This document shows, piece by piece, positions 44,935-54,003 of a stretch of 64,000 nt of DNA. The first letter of the stretch is position 1. Each line of letters starts with the position of its first letter. The stretch covers positions 372,001-436,000 of the forward strand of contig NZ_CP035490.1 of assembly GCF_004135205.1 (NCBI RefSeq), given 5' to 3'. The notes under the pieces were generated by a model, which had not been told where the DNA came from, made no database searches, and saw only the letters and a list, made by a program, of their open reading frames with translations. The DNA is from Hahella sp. KA22 (GTDB taxonomy: Bacteria > Pseudomonadota > Gammaproteobacteria > Pseudomonadales > Oleiphilaceae). Made by a program: the position numbers and the translations under genes.

Positions 44935-45480
44935 ATGCAAAACTTAAGGCTCGCGTGGACTTATAAAATCAGTCGCAGCATCGTCAGAGCGCTGGCTTAC
45001 AGGCTGGCCCTGACCGAGGTGGATCTGCAGCGCTATCTCACCGCGCACTTCCCAATTGAAACCAGAAAATACCTGTTAGGAGTCAGGCTGCATGATCCCT
45101 GGGTGCGCCTGGACGACACCCGCAATCGCATCGCCGTCGGAGCAAGGGTGGAGTTGCTGCTTCCCGGCGGCTTTATCTCCACTGGAGTCGTGGAGATGGA
45201 GGGCGTTCTCTCCTACTCGCCGCAGGAAGGCGCATTTTATCTCTTCGACCCGCAAATCACCGATCTACAACTACATCCCATCCCCGGCCGCTACCTCAAA
45301 CCGGCCCGCGCCGCCGTGCGTATTGCGCTATCCCGTTATGTCGCCGGCGCTCCTGTTTTCCAGTTCCGCATGGACAGCCTGCGCCACCGACTGGCGCGCG
45401 CCCTGGTGAAGAACGTCGAGGTGCGTCGCGGCAAGCTGCGCGTGCGTTTTCGCGCCTCACGACAAAACTACGAGACCTGA
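44935..45480 (+). CDS. DUF1439 protein, second copy
   Basis: A 181-residue protein with the same plan as the DUF1439 lipoprotein at 43783: LTEVDLQRYLTAHFPIETRK, LHDPWVRLDDTRNRIAVGAR, and FDPQITDLQLHPIPGRYLKP. It has a basic N-terminus and no clear signal peptide or lipobox, so its location differs or its start is wrong. No good ribosome site is seen before the ATG. It is divergent from the GNAT gene, 60 bases away. Confidence 0.78.
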   Translation: MQNLRLAWTYKISRSIVRALAYRLALTEVDLQRYLTAHFPIETRKYLLGVRLHDPWVRLDDTRNRIAVGARVELLLPGGFISTGVVEMEGVLSYSPQEGAFYLFDPQITDLQLHPIPGRYLKPARAAVRIALSRYVAGAPVFQFRMDSLRHRLARALVKNVEVRRGKLRVRFRASRQNYET

Positions 45481-45654
45481 GTCAGCGGCGCCTAGTCTAT
45501 ACAGGTGATACATAGTCTCAAATTCACCGCTATATTGATTTGCAGGCCAAGCCGATAAGACCCTGACATAGACCCCTGAACCTAAGACATTCGACCGAAT
45601 TGAAGGCATGCAGAGGTGGATGTATGGTTTATTATCTGAACACCAATAAATATA

Positions 45655-45712
45655 AAGGAGCAGCGGGAGCGCAGTCCCCTCTCGCCTTGGTGCACAGCCG
45701 ACGGGGAGCAAT
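45655..45712 (+). other. GC-rich foldable element upstream of a protease gene
   Basis: GCGGGAG (45663-45669) can pair with CTCTCGC (45679-45685), while TCCCC (45675-45679) can instead pair with GGGGA (45703-45707), so two structures exclude each other. The element stands out in an otherwise AT-rich 279-base leader. It matches no riboswitch class I know. Confidence 0.35.
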
Positions 45713-45771
45713 CAGTACAACCAAGAAAAAGCTCTCTTTAAATAAAACAATCTCATGCAATGGAATCGACA

Positions 45772-47259
45772 ATGAAACTGTGCAAAAAACCCCTGCTTGT
45801 AGGGATGATGACCGGACTGACGTTCGCCGCCAATGTCTACGCCAGCGGTCCCGACAATATTGAATCCTACCGTAGCATTACCGCAAAAATCGTGGGCGGA
45901 GAAGAAGCGTCTGAAGGCGAATTCCCGTTCATGGTGTACCTGCAGTACAACGGCGGACAATGGTGCGGCGCATCCGTAGTCAGCGACTACTATGTGCTCA
46001 CCGCCGCACACTGTACATCCGGACGCTCCGCCAGCAGCTTCAAGGCGGTTGTTGGTCTGCACCGTCAGAACGACATGAGCGACGCCCAGGTCATTCAGGT
46101 GACGGAAGTCATCAACCACCCAGGCTATAACTCCAACACCATGCAAAACGATATTGCGCTGCTGAAAGTCGCGCAAAAAATCGACGAGAAATACACCCGC
46201 ATCACCTTGGGAGCGCCCAACGACATCTATGACGGCCTCACGACCACAGTCATCGGCTGGGGGGATACGTCCGAAGGCGGCAATTCTCCCAACGCCCTGC
46301 AGAAAGTAGACGTGCCGGTCGTGTCTCTGGATGAATGTCGCAGCGCCTACGGCAGCAGCAATATTCATGATCATAACGTCTGCGCAGGCCTCAAGCAGGG
46401 CGGCAAAGACTCCTGTCAGGGCGACTCCGGCGGCCCCTTGTTTATCAACCAGGCCGGAGAATTCCGGCAATTGGGCGTTGTCAGCTGGGGCGACGGTTGT
46501 GCGCGACCGAACAAATATGGCGTCTATACAGCGGTCCCCAGCTTCGCCAGCTGGATCAACTCTCATACTGGCGGGGATGACGGTGGAGACGACGGCGGCG
46601 ATAACGGCGACGCCACCAGTCTGAGCAACGGCAAAGCCCTGACTGACCTGAGCGGTTCCGCCGGCAGCTCGAAATACTATGTGCTGGATGTGCCCACCGG
46701 CGCCAGCGACATTTCCTTCAAGATTGCAGGCGGCTCCGGCGACGCGGACCTGTATGTGAAGGCGGGCGCGAAGCCGACTTCCTCCAGCTATGACTGCCGT
46801 CCCTACAAAAACGGCAATGATGAAACCTGCTCTGACCTGCCTGTTAAGCCCGGCAAATACTACGTCATGTTGCAGGGCTACAGCGCCTACAGCGGGCTGA
46901 GCCTGACTGGTTCATACAGCGGCGGCGGTGATGACGGCGGCGACAATGGAGACGGCAGCGAAGGCAATGGCGTTGAAAGTGGCCTGAGCGGCGGTTCTGG
47001 CGAATGGCTGCATTTCAGCGACGTCATTCCAGAAGGCGTATCCACACTGACCGTTAAGATGTCCGGCGGCAGCGGCGACGCGGACTTGTACGTGCGCAAG
47101 GGCAGACAGCCCAGCGGCAGTCGTTTCCAGTGTCGTCCCTATAAAGACGGCAACAACGAGTCCTGCGTCATTCCTAACCCTTCAGCTGGCGAATGGTTCA
47201 TGAGCCTGCGTGGTTACACTGACTTCAGCGGCGTCACACTGGAGTGGACTTCTCAATAA
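45772..47259 (+). CDS. Secreted trypsin-like serine protease with two PPC domains
   Basis: A 495-residue exported protease. Signal peptide 1-24, propeptide to K39, then IVGG. The triad is H80 (TAAHC), D127 (MQNDIALL) and S219 (CQGDSGGPL); D213 in KDSC indicates Lys/Arg specificity. A Gly/Asp-rich linker leads to a first PPC domain (about 290-375; GGSGDADLYVKAG), a second such linker and a second PPC domain (about 400-495; GGSGDADLYVRKG), both removed or used in export by type II secretion. An in-frame ATG 12 bases upstream is possible, but the chosen one gives a cleaner signal peptide. Confidence 0.94.
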   Translation: MKLCKKPLLVGMMTGLTFAANVYASGPDNIESYRSITAKIVGGEEASEGEFPFMVYLQYNGGQWCGASVVSDYYVLTAAHCTSGRSASSFKAVVGLHRQNDMSDAQVIQVTEVINHPGYNSNTMQNDIALLKVAQKIDEKYTRITLGAPNDIYDGLTTTVIGWGDTSEGGNSPNALQKVDVPVVSLDECRSAYGSSNIHDHNVCAGLKQGGKDSCQGDSGGPLFINQAGEFRQLGVVSWGDGCARPNKYGVYTAVPSFASWINSHTGGDDGGDDGGDNGDATSLSNGKALTDLSGSAGSSKYYVLDVPTGASDISFKIAGGSGDADLYVKAGAKPTSSSYDCRPYKNGNDETCSDLPVKPGKYYVMLQGYSAYSGLSLTGSYSGGGDDGGDNGDGSEGNGVESGLSGGSGEWLHFSDVIPEGVSTLTVKMSGGSGDADLYVRKGRQPSGSRFQCRPYKDGNNESCVIPNPSAGEWFMSLRGYTDFSGVTLEWTSQ

Positions 47260-47267
47260 ACTCTCTC

Positions 47268-47292
47268 AGGCGGCGCCCAAGCGCCGCCTTTT
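47268..47292 (+). terminator. Rho-independent terminator
   Basis: AGGCGGCGC (47268-47276) pairs perfectly with GCGCCGCCT (47281-47289) around CCAA, followed by TTT. It ends the double-PPC protease gene. Confidence 0.88.
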
Positions 47293-47609
47293 CACCTCCA
47301 TCCCTCATGTTAACGCCCTGTTCCGATACCCAAGTTTGCAGGAGGAAAACAACCGTCCGCCCCTGCGTCGCCACGTTTCAGGTAGTTCAAAAGGCGTAGT
47401 TAATAAAAATTAACAAAATTAATGTTTTAGCAAAACCCAGCAACCACGCGCCCTCTCGGGCAGAACGCCTAAAAAACAAACAGTCACGGTAATTTACGCC
47501 AATTGGCGGAAGCGGGCCTCACGCCTACCCTGTATCCTCTCTTTTCAAGAGACGGGTAAATCGCCCGTTACACGACATCGTAAAAAATCTAAAAAAAGCG
47601 TGGAAATTG
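47293..47609. other. Gene-free leader of the FadL-like gene
   Basis: About 315 bases with no supported gene. The AT-rich stretch around 47398-47435 (TTAATAAAAATTAACAAAAT and nearby) probably holds the promoter of the porin gene; no unambiguous -35/-10 pair was found. Confidence 0.4.
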
Positions 47610-48863
47610 ATGAAGCACTTTCAAGATAAAGTAGTTAGATCTCTAGTGACTGGCGCAGCGCTGGCGCTGAGTAATTCCGCCCTGGCGGCAGGTTTCCAAC
47701 TTGTGGAGCACAGCGCGTCAGGTATGGGCCGGGCATACGCCGGCGAAGCAGCAATCGCCGATGACGCCAGTGTGCTGGCGGCCAACCCGGCGGCAATGTC
47801 GCTGATCGAAAAAACCACATTCAGCGGCGCATTGAGTTATATCGATCCTAACGTTGAGGTTGATGGTGAAAGAAGCTTCACAGCATTCCCTCTACCCTCT
47901 CGCGATGCAGGCAAGGACAGTGCAGCGCCTAGCGCTTTAGTCCCTGCAGTTTATTTCGTTCACCCTCTTAATGATCAAGTAACTGTCGGTATCGGCGCAT
48001 TCTCAAATTTTGGATTGGAGACTGATTACGGCGACGGTTTTGGCGCTAGCGATATCGCCAATAAAACCAGCATCACTACCGTCAATATCAATCCCAGCAT
48101 CGCTTACAAGCTGAGCGACCAATTCAGCCTGGGCTTTGGTATTAACTACGTAAGAGCCGAGGCGGAGCTTTTATCTACTGTTCCTGATGGGGTTCCTGGA
48201 TTGGCTCGAGCCAAAAACGTAGACCTTTCCGGCGACGGCGATGCTTGGGGCTGGAATGCAGGCGTACTTTGGAACCTCAGCCAGAATACCCGCTTGGGCC
48301 TGGCGTATCGCTCCAAGTTGTCTATCAAACTGGAAGGTGACATTAAGTCCGACACAATCCTCGCATTTAACGACAGCGGTTCGTTAACTGTAGATTTGCC
48401 CGACATTACTGAGCTGTCTCTTTTCCAGCGTATAAACGACCAGTTCGCCGTTCACGCCAGCGTCACTTACATGGGCTGGGAAAACTTCGATAACCTGGAA
48501 GTCAAACTGAACAGCGGTGTTGACAAGGTACTGAAAGAAGAAAACTGGGACGATTCCATCCGCTATGCCCTCGGCGCAACTTATGATGTCGATAGCAACC
48601 TGACGTTGAGAGCAGGTCTGGCCCTCGACGAAACGCCTGTGGCGGAAGAGAATCGCAGCCTGAGCATCCCTGATGCAGACCGTATGTGGTACAGCATCGG
48701 AGCGACCTACAGAGTTAATGCTAATCTGAGCGTAGACGCAGGTTATACCCATCTGAACGGCGACAAGGTTTACCTGTCTGAAGAGTCCACTTTAGGTGAG
48801 TTCAACGGCTCCTCCGAAGGCGACGCCAACCTGTACTCCGTACAGTTGAACTGGGTATTGTAA
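47610..48863 (+). CDS. FadL/OmpP1-type outer-membrane porin
   Basis: A 417-residue outer-membrane barrel of the FadL/TodX family that takes up long-chain fatty acids or other hydrophobic compounds. Signal peptide 1-26 (ending ALA); the mature N-terminal hatch has GFQLVEHSASGMGRAYAGEA and ANPAAMSL with the conserved NPA. The remainder alternates as a beta barrel and ends in an aromatic/hydrophobic final strand (SVQLNWVL). The ATG at 47610 has GTGGA upstream. A strong terminator follows, so it is a single-gene unit. Confidence 0.94.
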   Translation: MKHFQDKVVRSLVTGAALALSNSALAAGFQLVEHSASGMGRAYAGEAAIADDASVLAANPAAMSLIEKTTFSGALSYIDPNVEVDGERSFTAFPLPSRDAGKDSAAPSALVPAVYFVHPLNDQVTVGIGAFSNFGLETDYGDGFGASDIANKTSITTVNINPSIAYKLSDQFSLGFGINYVRAEAELLSTVPDGVPGLARAKNVDLSGDGDAWGWNAGVLWNLSQNTRLGLAYRSKLSIKLEGDIKSDTILAFNDSGSLTVDLPDITELSLFQRINDQFAVHASVTYMGWENFDNLEVKLNSGVDKVLKEENWDDSIRYALGATYDVDSNLTLRAGLALDETPVAEENRSLSIPDADRMWYSIGATYRVNANLSVDAGYTHLNGDKVYLSEESTLGEFNGSSEGDANLYSVQLNWVL

Positions 48864-48874
48864 TCCCTTCCTTC

Positions 48875-48899
48875 AAAGCGCCTGTCTCACAGGCGCTTT
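48875..48899 (+). terminator. Rho-independent terminator
   Basis: AAAGCGCCTGT pairs perfectly with ACAGGCGCTTT around CTC, with a short T-rich tail. It ends the FadL-like gene and may also serve the convergent peptidase gene. Confidence 0.82.
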
Positions 48900-48936
48900 A
48901 CCTCTTTCTCTCTTTCCTCTCTCGTGGGCGACCGCC

Positions 48937-49449
48937 TTACTTCACCTCCAATACTTCATTGGGATCGAGGAAGAACATTTTCTTCCAGCCTTGAGTGGCG
49001 TCGTCCGCTCGCCATGGGTAAGGAAGCAATGTCAAAGCTGAATAATGCAGGTGCGGCGGCTTGCCCCTGGCATTGCCGGTATCTCCCACGGTTCCAATCG
49101 GCGTTCCCGTCCGCACCAGATAGCCGGGGTATACCGCCTGATCCTTGAGATGCGCGAAGTAGTGTACGCGCCATTTCGGACCCAGCACCGCCACGACTTT
49201 ACCGCCTATGCCCAGTTCACCGCGAAACACTACGACCCCATAGGTCGGAGACACCACTGGCGTTCCTGCGTCTGCGAGGATATCTATCCCCTTGTGCACC
49301 CCGGATTTTCCCCAAGGCTCATACCAGAATGTATTGGAGTTCCAGTCTTTACTGGTCGCCCCCTGCACCGGTATGGTCGGAGCCTCTGGAGCCACAGCCC
49401 AAGCGATAAATATTCCCAATAAGACAAACAGCGCACGTTTCTTTTTCAC
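48937..49449 (-). CDS. M23-family peptidase
   Basis: A 170-residue exported protein with an uncleaved or cleaved N-terminal hydrophobic segment (1-20) and a LytM/M23 metallopeptidase domain. Zinc ligands are seen in GVHKGIDILAD (HxxxD) and in PPHLHYSAL (HxH). It would cut peptidoglycan cross-links in the periplasm. The start is GTG with GGGA about ten bases upstream. No amidase or coiled-coil partner is encoded nearby. Confidence 0.92.
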   Translation of the reverse strand: MKKKRALFVLLGIFIAWAVAPEAPTIPVQGATSKDWNSNTFWYEPWGKSGVHKGIDILADAGTPVVSPTYGVVVFRGELGIGGKVVAVLGPKWRVHYFAHLKDQAVYPGYLVRTGTPIGTVGDTGNARGKPPHLHYSALTLLPYPWRADDATQGWKKMFFLDPNEVLEVK

Positions 49450-49577
49450 AGGTCTATCCCAGCTTTGATTTCAATCGTCGCACTGGCGATAAGACAGTCC
49501 GCGATAAAGAGATTAAAGCGCCGACCTTACAAAGTCCTCGGACGCTGCGCAACCAGAGATGGGCGACAGGAGAATTA

Positions 49578-49600
49578 ACGCCGCCATAATGCGGCGGCGT
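49578..49600 (-). terminator. Probable terminator of the secreted hydrolase gene
   Basis: ACGCCGC and GCGGCGT form a seven-base stem just after the hydrolase stop; on the minus strand TTAATTCT follows, a poor but usable T-rich tail. Confidence 0.45.
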
Positions 49601-49623
49601 CAAAACGATAAGGAGACTAATGG

Positions 49624-51606
49624 CTAAGGACGCCTACTGCCGTCATCAGCCTTACCGAGAAACAGGGCGACGCCAGCGTCGCGGATCTGCAGCCCTTCGA
49701 TTGTAATCAAACCATTAGGATCGGCTTTCGCCAACCCGCTCTGGTAAATCTCTGACGGGTTGTCCGGATTGGTCGCTTTATACAGATAAACGCCCTTCGG
49801 CTCCGCCTCAAAACTCTGCAAACCACGTAAGCTGACATCCGCCGTCACAATGCTGGAAGGGGCGTTCGCCCTGCCCATCTGCAGGCACTCCCGCTCCGGG
49901 TTAAAGCGAACGCACTTGCGCAGGCTGCGTAGCTTCAACGTCATGCGAAAGCGCACTGGCGTGTCGACAATTGTATGCGTGTCCCATGTCAAATACCCAT
50001 TAAGAACACCCACTGCGTCACCGTCCATCGGTGAGCCGGAGCCTGGATTATCCGCGCCCTGTACATTGGTGAACACCGGGTAACTCTGGTTCTTGCGATA
50101 AGCGTAAATCGTGGAAAAGTCGATCATGGGGTCCCACTCGCCGCCCACAGGCGTATGGGTTTTACCGCTTTTGACGCGCTGGTCCCAAAAGAAATAGCCC
50201 AACTGCTTATTGGCTTCCATCGTCTGGTAGAACTCCGGCTTTTCATCCCAACTGACGACATTGTCGTTCTTACCATTGATGACATACATAATCGGTAAGT
50301 CGGCGCGGGCATGGTCCACCAGATAATTCAGGTTCAGACGGTCGTAAATCCATAACCCGTCCGGGTCCACGAATACCGTACTGGAAGGCATATCCCCCCA
50401 TAAGTGATCGCCGTAGCAGCGTTCGGTTTCCCCAATATCCCATTGGTCGGACTGCTCACTATATGACGCGGCGAAATTGAATTTAGGCGCGCTGGCCATG
50501 ACCGCCGCAAAGACTTCCGGCGACGCCACCGCCGTAAACAGAGCCCCAATGCCGCCCATGGAATAGCCGCCGGCGTACACTCTGTTAGGGTCAATGACTG
50601 GCTTCAGTTCCCCGTCAGTCTTGATCAATAACCCCTTCAGCCAGCCAATAATATGCAACACCCGCTGCCGACTGTAATCACGGATAATCACTTGTCCGTT
50701 GCTATTACGGGGCAGCTCTTGCGCACTGCAGTTACGAATGCCCAGGCGATCAGGATAGCCGTACCAGAAGTCATTCACGAACTCCACCGGCCCTCTTTCG
50801 CAGGAAGGTTGAGTTTGGTCTCCGCCACAGGCGTCTAGAAGGTTAGTGTTGAAGTCTTCCGGATAGTAGACAATCTCATCCTCAGCGGGATTATCAAAAG
50901 AGCCTGGTTTAACTTCAAATTCAGGGGTCTTGGTCGGGTCCGCCCGACGCGGGTGAAAGCCGACAAACAAAGGCTGACCAGTCTTGCTGAGATCGCCTTC
51001 AATGCCGAAGGTGAATGGAGAGCTGGGTGTATTGGAGAAGGCCTTCTGCGCGGCGGTGTCATAGTGCGCGCCCCAATGAGTAAAGTATCGTACGCCCCCT
51101 ACGTTTTCCTGCAGAAAAGGCGCAGTTTTCGCGACGCGTTCATTACTGACCGCGCAACCGAAGGAAACCTCCTCCACGGACTCCAGGCGCTGGCCGCCGC
51201 GATTGGGAAATACGGCGTAGTAGGCCGTGGCGGTATCCTGCCTGATCGTGTGCACATACAGGCCTTCGCCTTTGGTCATAGGAAAGAACGGCGTGAGGAA
51301 CGGTCGTCCCGACCTTCGCTTATTCAATCCTGAAGCGAATGCGGCGTCGCCGAGCAACTCGGCGTCTCCCACTAATACGGTCTGTGAAGCTTGATCCACC
51401 TGAAACGGCTGCGTTCCCCGATATATCTGATAGCGGACGCTGGGATCGTTGATTTCATTCCATTTGAGAAAAGTCTGGCCATCGCCATAAGCGCAGACGA
51501 GATCTGCGGCGAGGGTCGGGGCGGATATCATGGCGGTGATAAAAAATGCGCCGACAACTTTCCTCAAAGCCAGACGTTCGCCTGACTTCTCCTGATCCAT
51601 GTTCAT
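49624..51606 (-). CDS. Large secreted alpha/beta hydrolase
   Basis: A 660-residue exported protein: signal peptide to about residue 33 (ending TLAAD), an N-terminal beta domain of about 150 residues that begins like a fibronectin-type repeat (FLKWNEINDPSVRYQIYRG), then an alpha/beta hydrolase domain with the nucleophile in YAGGYSMGGIGALF, a likely acid in VINGKNDNVV and a histidine in KTHTPVGG. A C-terminal beta domain follows. This plan resembles poly(3-hydroxybutyrate) depolymerase-like and prolyl-peptidase-like esterases. Substrate unknown. AGGGA lies about seven bases before the ATG. A 600-base gene-free region lies upstream. Confidence 0.82.
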   Translation of the reverse strand: MNMDQEKSGERLALRKVVGAFFITAMISAPTLAADLVCAYGDGQTFLKWNEINDPSVRYQIYRGTQPFQVDQASQTVLVGDAELLGDAAFASGLNKRRSGRPFLTPFFPMTKGEGLYVHTIRQDTATAYYAVFPNRGGQRLESVEEVSFGCAVSNERVAKTAPFLQENVGGVRYFTHWGAHYDTAAQKAFSNTPSSPFTFGIEGDLSKTGQPLFVGFHPRRADPTKTPEFEVKPGSFDNPAEDEIVYYPEDFNTNLLDACGGDQTQPSCERGPVEFVNDFWYGYPDRLGIRNCSAQELPRNSNGQVIIRDYSRQRVLHIIGWLKGLLIKTDGELKPVIDPNRVYAGGYSMGGIGALFTAVASPEVFAAVMASAPKFNFAASYSEQSDQWDIGETERCYGDHLWGDMPSSTVFVDPDGLWIYDRLNLNYLVDHARADLPIMYVINGKNDNVVSWDEKPEFYQTMEANKQLGYFFWDQRVKSGKTHTPVGGEWDPMIDFSTIYAYRKNQSYPVFTNVQGADNPGSGSPMDGDAVGVLNGYLTWDTHTIVDTPVRFRMTLKLRSLRKCVRFNPERECLQMGRANAPSSIVTADVSLRGLQSFEAEPKGVYLYKATNPDNPSEIYQSGLAKADPNGLITIEGLQIRDAGVALFLGKADDGSRRP

Positions 51607-52206
51607 AAGTCATTCCCTTCTTGTTGTGATACGACATCATCGGTAAGACGCGTCGGAGATATCCAACCGTCTACAAAGGGAACGTAAACCGCAGACTGCG
51701 AACTTCTAACCTGGACCGGGTCGTCGCATCCATTACTACGTTAACAACTCATTCGTCACTGCTCAGTGGGCGGTCACAATATTACGTACGCATCCCACAG
51801 GGAGAGATTTCCTTCCTCCCCGGTCTCCGGGCCGTCGCCGTTCGCGTCCCCATCTGACCGACATCATGTTTCATTAACCAGGCAGACAGATAGCCTCCTG
51901 CTATATTGTCTGCATCGACAGAGCCTGCACATGTCAGGTCCTGTCTCCCGCGGCTAACCGCCGCGCAGGCGCATCCATTCGCCTCACTATTAACAAGAAG
52001 CTGACTGCTGGAACCGTTCCTTCGCGCCATCCTCAACTATAGGAAGATGTCCCCAGCCTCATCGCAATTGTAACGGGGTAAAATGATAATTCCACTCTTT
52101 TCAAAAGCTTAGCAAAGATCAGACCGATATACGGAGGCTCCGTATTTTTTACCCAAACGATAACCGCAACCTCCACGTTTTCACATGTCAACGCGCCAGG
52201 GCTTTA
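51607..52206. other. Gene-free 600-base stretch with hairpin and orphan terminator
   Basis: No supported gene on either strand. It holds the leader of the secreted hydrolase gene (minus strand), a strong hairpin at 51882-51913 (GCAGACA with TGTCTGC), and a plus-strand terminator at 52129-52150 with no gene before it. Confidence 0.5.
52129..52150 (+). terminator. Orphan Rho-independent terminator
   Basis: ATACGGA (52129-52135) pairs with TCCGTAT (52139-52145) around GGC and is followed by TTTTT. It faces the plus strand, where no coding gene lies upstream for several kilobases, so it may mark the 3' end of a small RNA. Confidence 0.75.
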
Positions 52207-52677
52207 TCACCAGCCCTGTTTGGTCACCATCAGATAAAAAATTCCCATAACGGCGATAAACGCCGGCCAACCCAGCGCATACCAGATGCGCATATAGGCG
52301 CGGTGGGGGTAATTGAATCCTGTCCCATCACGCACCGCCGCTTCCGCTCCGCGGGCGACCTTAATCTGCAGCCAGACCACCGGCAGCCAACACATTCCCA
52401 CCAGGACGAACAGCGCCAGACTTATCCCTATCCAGGGCGTGGTGTATGGAATATTCAGCCAATGCAGCATCAGAAAACCAGTCAACGGCTGGATAATGAC
52501 CGCCGGAGTGGTAAACAGCCAGTCCGCCAGCACCACGTTGCGAGCCACTGCGGCGATAACCCGCACATCGCCGCTACAATCCGCCCGCCACATGTAGAAT
52601 GCCGTCCCCAGCCCCGTACCAAACAGCAAGGTGGAGGAAAGAATATGAATCAGTTTGACCAGGGGATACCACTCCAT
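52207..52677 (-). CDS. DUF2269 membrane protein
   Basis: A 156-residue inner-membrane protein with four transmembrane segments and the DUF2269 pattern: VKLIHILSSTLLFGTGLGTA, WLFTTPAVIIQPLTGFLM and a final WYALGWPAFIAVMGIFYLMV. The histidine in LIHILSS is conserved in the family. Function unknown. It lies 15 bases after the SDR-DoxX gene and is the third gene of a TetR-SDR-DUF2269 unit. Confidence 0.9.
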   Translation of the reverse strand: MEWYPLVKLIHILSSTLLFGTGLGTAFYMWRADCSGDVRVIAAVARNVVLADWLFTTPAVIIQPLTGFLMLHWLNIPYTTPWIGISLALFVLVGMCWLPVVWLQIKVARGAEAAVRDGTGFNYPHRAYMRIWYALGWPAFIAVMGIFYLMVTKQGW

Positions 52678-52692
52678 ACGACAACGCCTCTC

Positions 52693-54003
52693 TCAACGCA
52701 GCTTTTCCACCGCCAGAAATACGCTCAGCAGGCACAGCAGCGGCAAATTCTTTAACAAACCGCCCAGAGGCTCCAGCCATACGGCCGGCGCCAGCAGGCC
52801 CAAAGCCAGCGTATATCCCAACGTGCACGCCAACATCAGTTGTCCCGCCAACGCCATATGACGACGGCTCAGCAAAAACACCCCCAGCGCGAGATCAACT
52901 GCGCTGGTTAACCAGACCATAGGACGCCATAGGAATTCGGGTAAGCCCATCGCCTTCAATATAGGCGAGAAGGTCTCGGGTTGAGCGCCGATCCCCGCCA
53001 CGCCGGACAGCATCCACACCACGACCAGCGTCAGCCATATGGGCTCCCGCAACAGGTACAGTCTGGCGTGCCAGCGGTCCTGCACAAAACTGGCGGATGT
53101 TTGTAGATACCCCTTTACGGAGCGCGGCGCATAGTCGAATTTTTCACAGGAACGTTCATAGGCTCCCGGCTCGGCATAGTTACCCCGCTGCAACATGCCC
53201 CATACCGTATCATTAAGAGGGCCCGCTCCCAGCCGCTGCCCTATCCAGGCCACCAACCCGATTAACGATAAGGGAACAGAAACCAGTTTCGCAGCGGGAA
53301 ACTTCAACCATCGCCGCATCAGCGTGAGATATTCCCGCAATGTAATGACTTCCGGCCCCACGGTATAAGCCACACCACTGGATCGCTCCAGACTTTGTAC
53401 ATCCTCTGTCCGCGTGGCAGCCTGCGCTACAACGCTCGCCAGATCCTCCAGCAGAATCGGCTGGATTTTCTGATCGCCAGAACCGGGGATAAACAGCAGG
53501 TAAGGCAAAGCCGCCAAGGCCCGCAGCAGAGAAGTGCCGCCATAAGAGCCTCTTTCCGATAACACGACCGAAGGCCGCAGCACCACTGCGGTGGGCAACG
53601 CCCGCATGAGGTAATCGTCAAACTTGTGTTTGGACGTGATAAAACCGCCGTCCTGCTCCGTCCCCAACGCCGAAACCTGCACAAAGCGCTCAACGCCGTT
53701 CTGCAGACAGGCTTCCACCAATGCTTTTGGCGCCTGAAAATGCACCAGATCGAAGTCGCCTTTGCGCGGCTCCCGCAAAATGCCGGCGCAATTAATCACA
53801 GCATCGACACCGCGCAGCATAGAGGACCAATCTTCCATGCGAGTAAGGTGATGCAGATCCGCCTGAACGAAGGTGACAGAATCTGAAACGGGGATATTCG
53901 CTCGCCGCCGCGCCACCGCCACCACCTGACATCCCTGCTCCAACAGCTTCTCCAGGACAACGCTGGCGATAAACCCGCCTGCACCGGTCAGCAGTATTTT
54001 CAT
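52693..54003 (-). CDS. NAD-dependent epimerase-like protein fused to a DoxX-like membrane domain
   Basis: A 436-residue fusion. The N-terminal part (1-300) is an atypical SDR with MKILLTGAGGFIASVV, ADLHHLTRMEDW and NCAGILREPRKG, of the YbjT/NDUFA9-like group; it lacks a clear YxxxK. The C-terminal 120 residues have four transmembrane helices of the DoxX-like (DUF4281/DoxX_3) type. The ATG at 54003 has GGAGG upstream. Its start overlaps the TetR gene stop by four bases (ATGA), so they are translated together. It may act on a quinone or lipid at the membrane. Confidence 0.87.
   Translation of the reverse strand: MKILLTGAGGFIASVVLEKLLEQGCQVVAVARRRANIPVSDSVTFVQADLHHLTRMEDWSSMLRGVDAVINCAGILREPRKGDFDLVHFQAPKALVEACLQNGVERFVQVSALGTEQDGGFITSKHKFDDYLMRALPTAVVLRPSVVLSERGSYGGTSLLRALAALPYLLFIPGSGDQKIQPILLEDLASVVAQAATRTEDVQSLERSSGVAYTVGPEVITLREYLTLMRRWLKFPAAKLVSVPLSLIGLVAWIGQRLGAGPLNDTVWGMLQRGNYAEPGAYERSCEKFDYAPRSVKGYLQTSASFVQDRWHARLYLLREPIWLTLVVVWMLSGVAGIGAQPETFSPILKAMGLPEFLWRPMVWLTSAVDLALGVFLLSRRHMALAGQLMLACTLGYTLALGLLAPAVWLEPLGGLLKNLPLLCLLSVFLAVEKLR

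Noticed and set aside
45655-45712. Cyclic di-GMP (GEMM) riboswitch before the protease gene
   Set aside because: The conserved core sequences of the GEMM classes are not present; only generic hairpins are seen.
45600-45863. 87-codon frame overlapping the start of the double-PPC protease
   Set aside because: It conflicts with the signal peptide of a clear protease and has no recognisable product.
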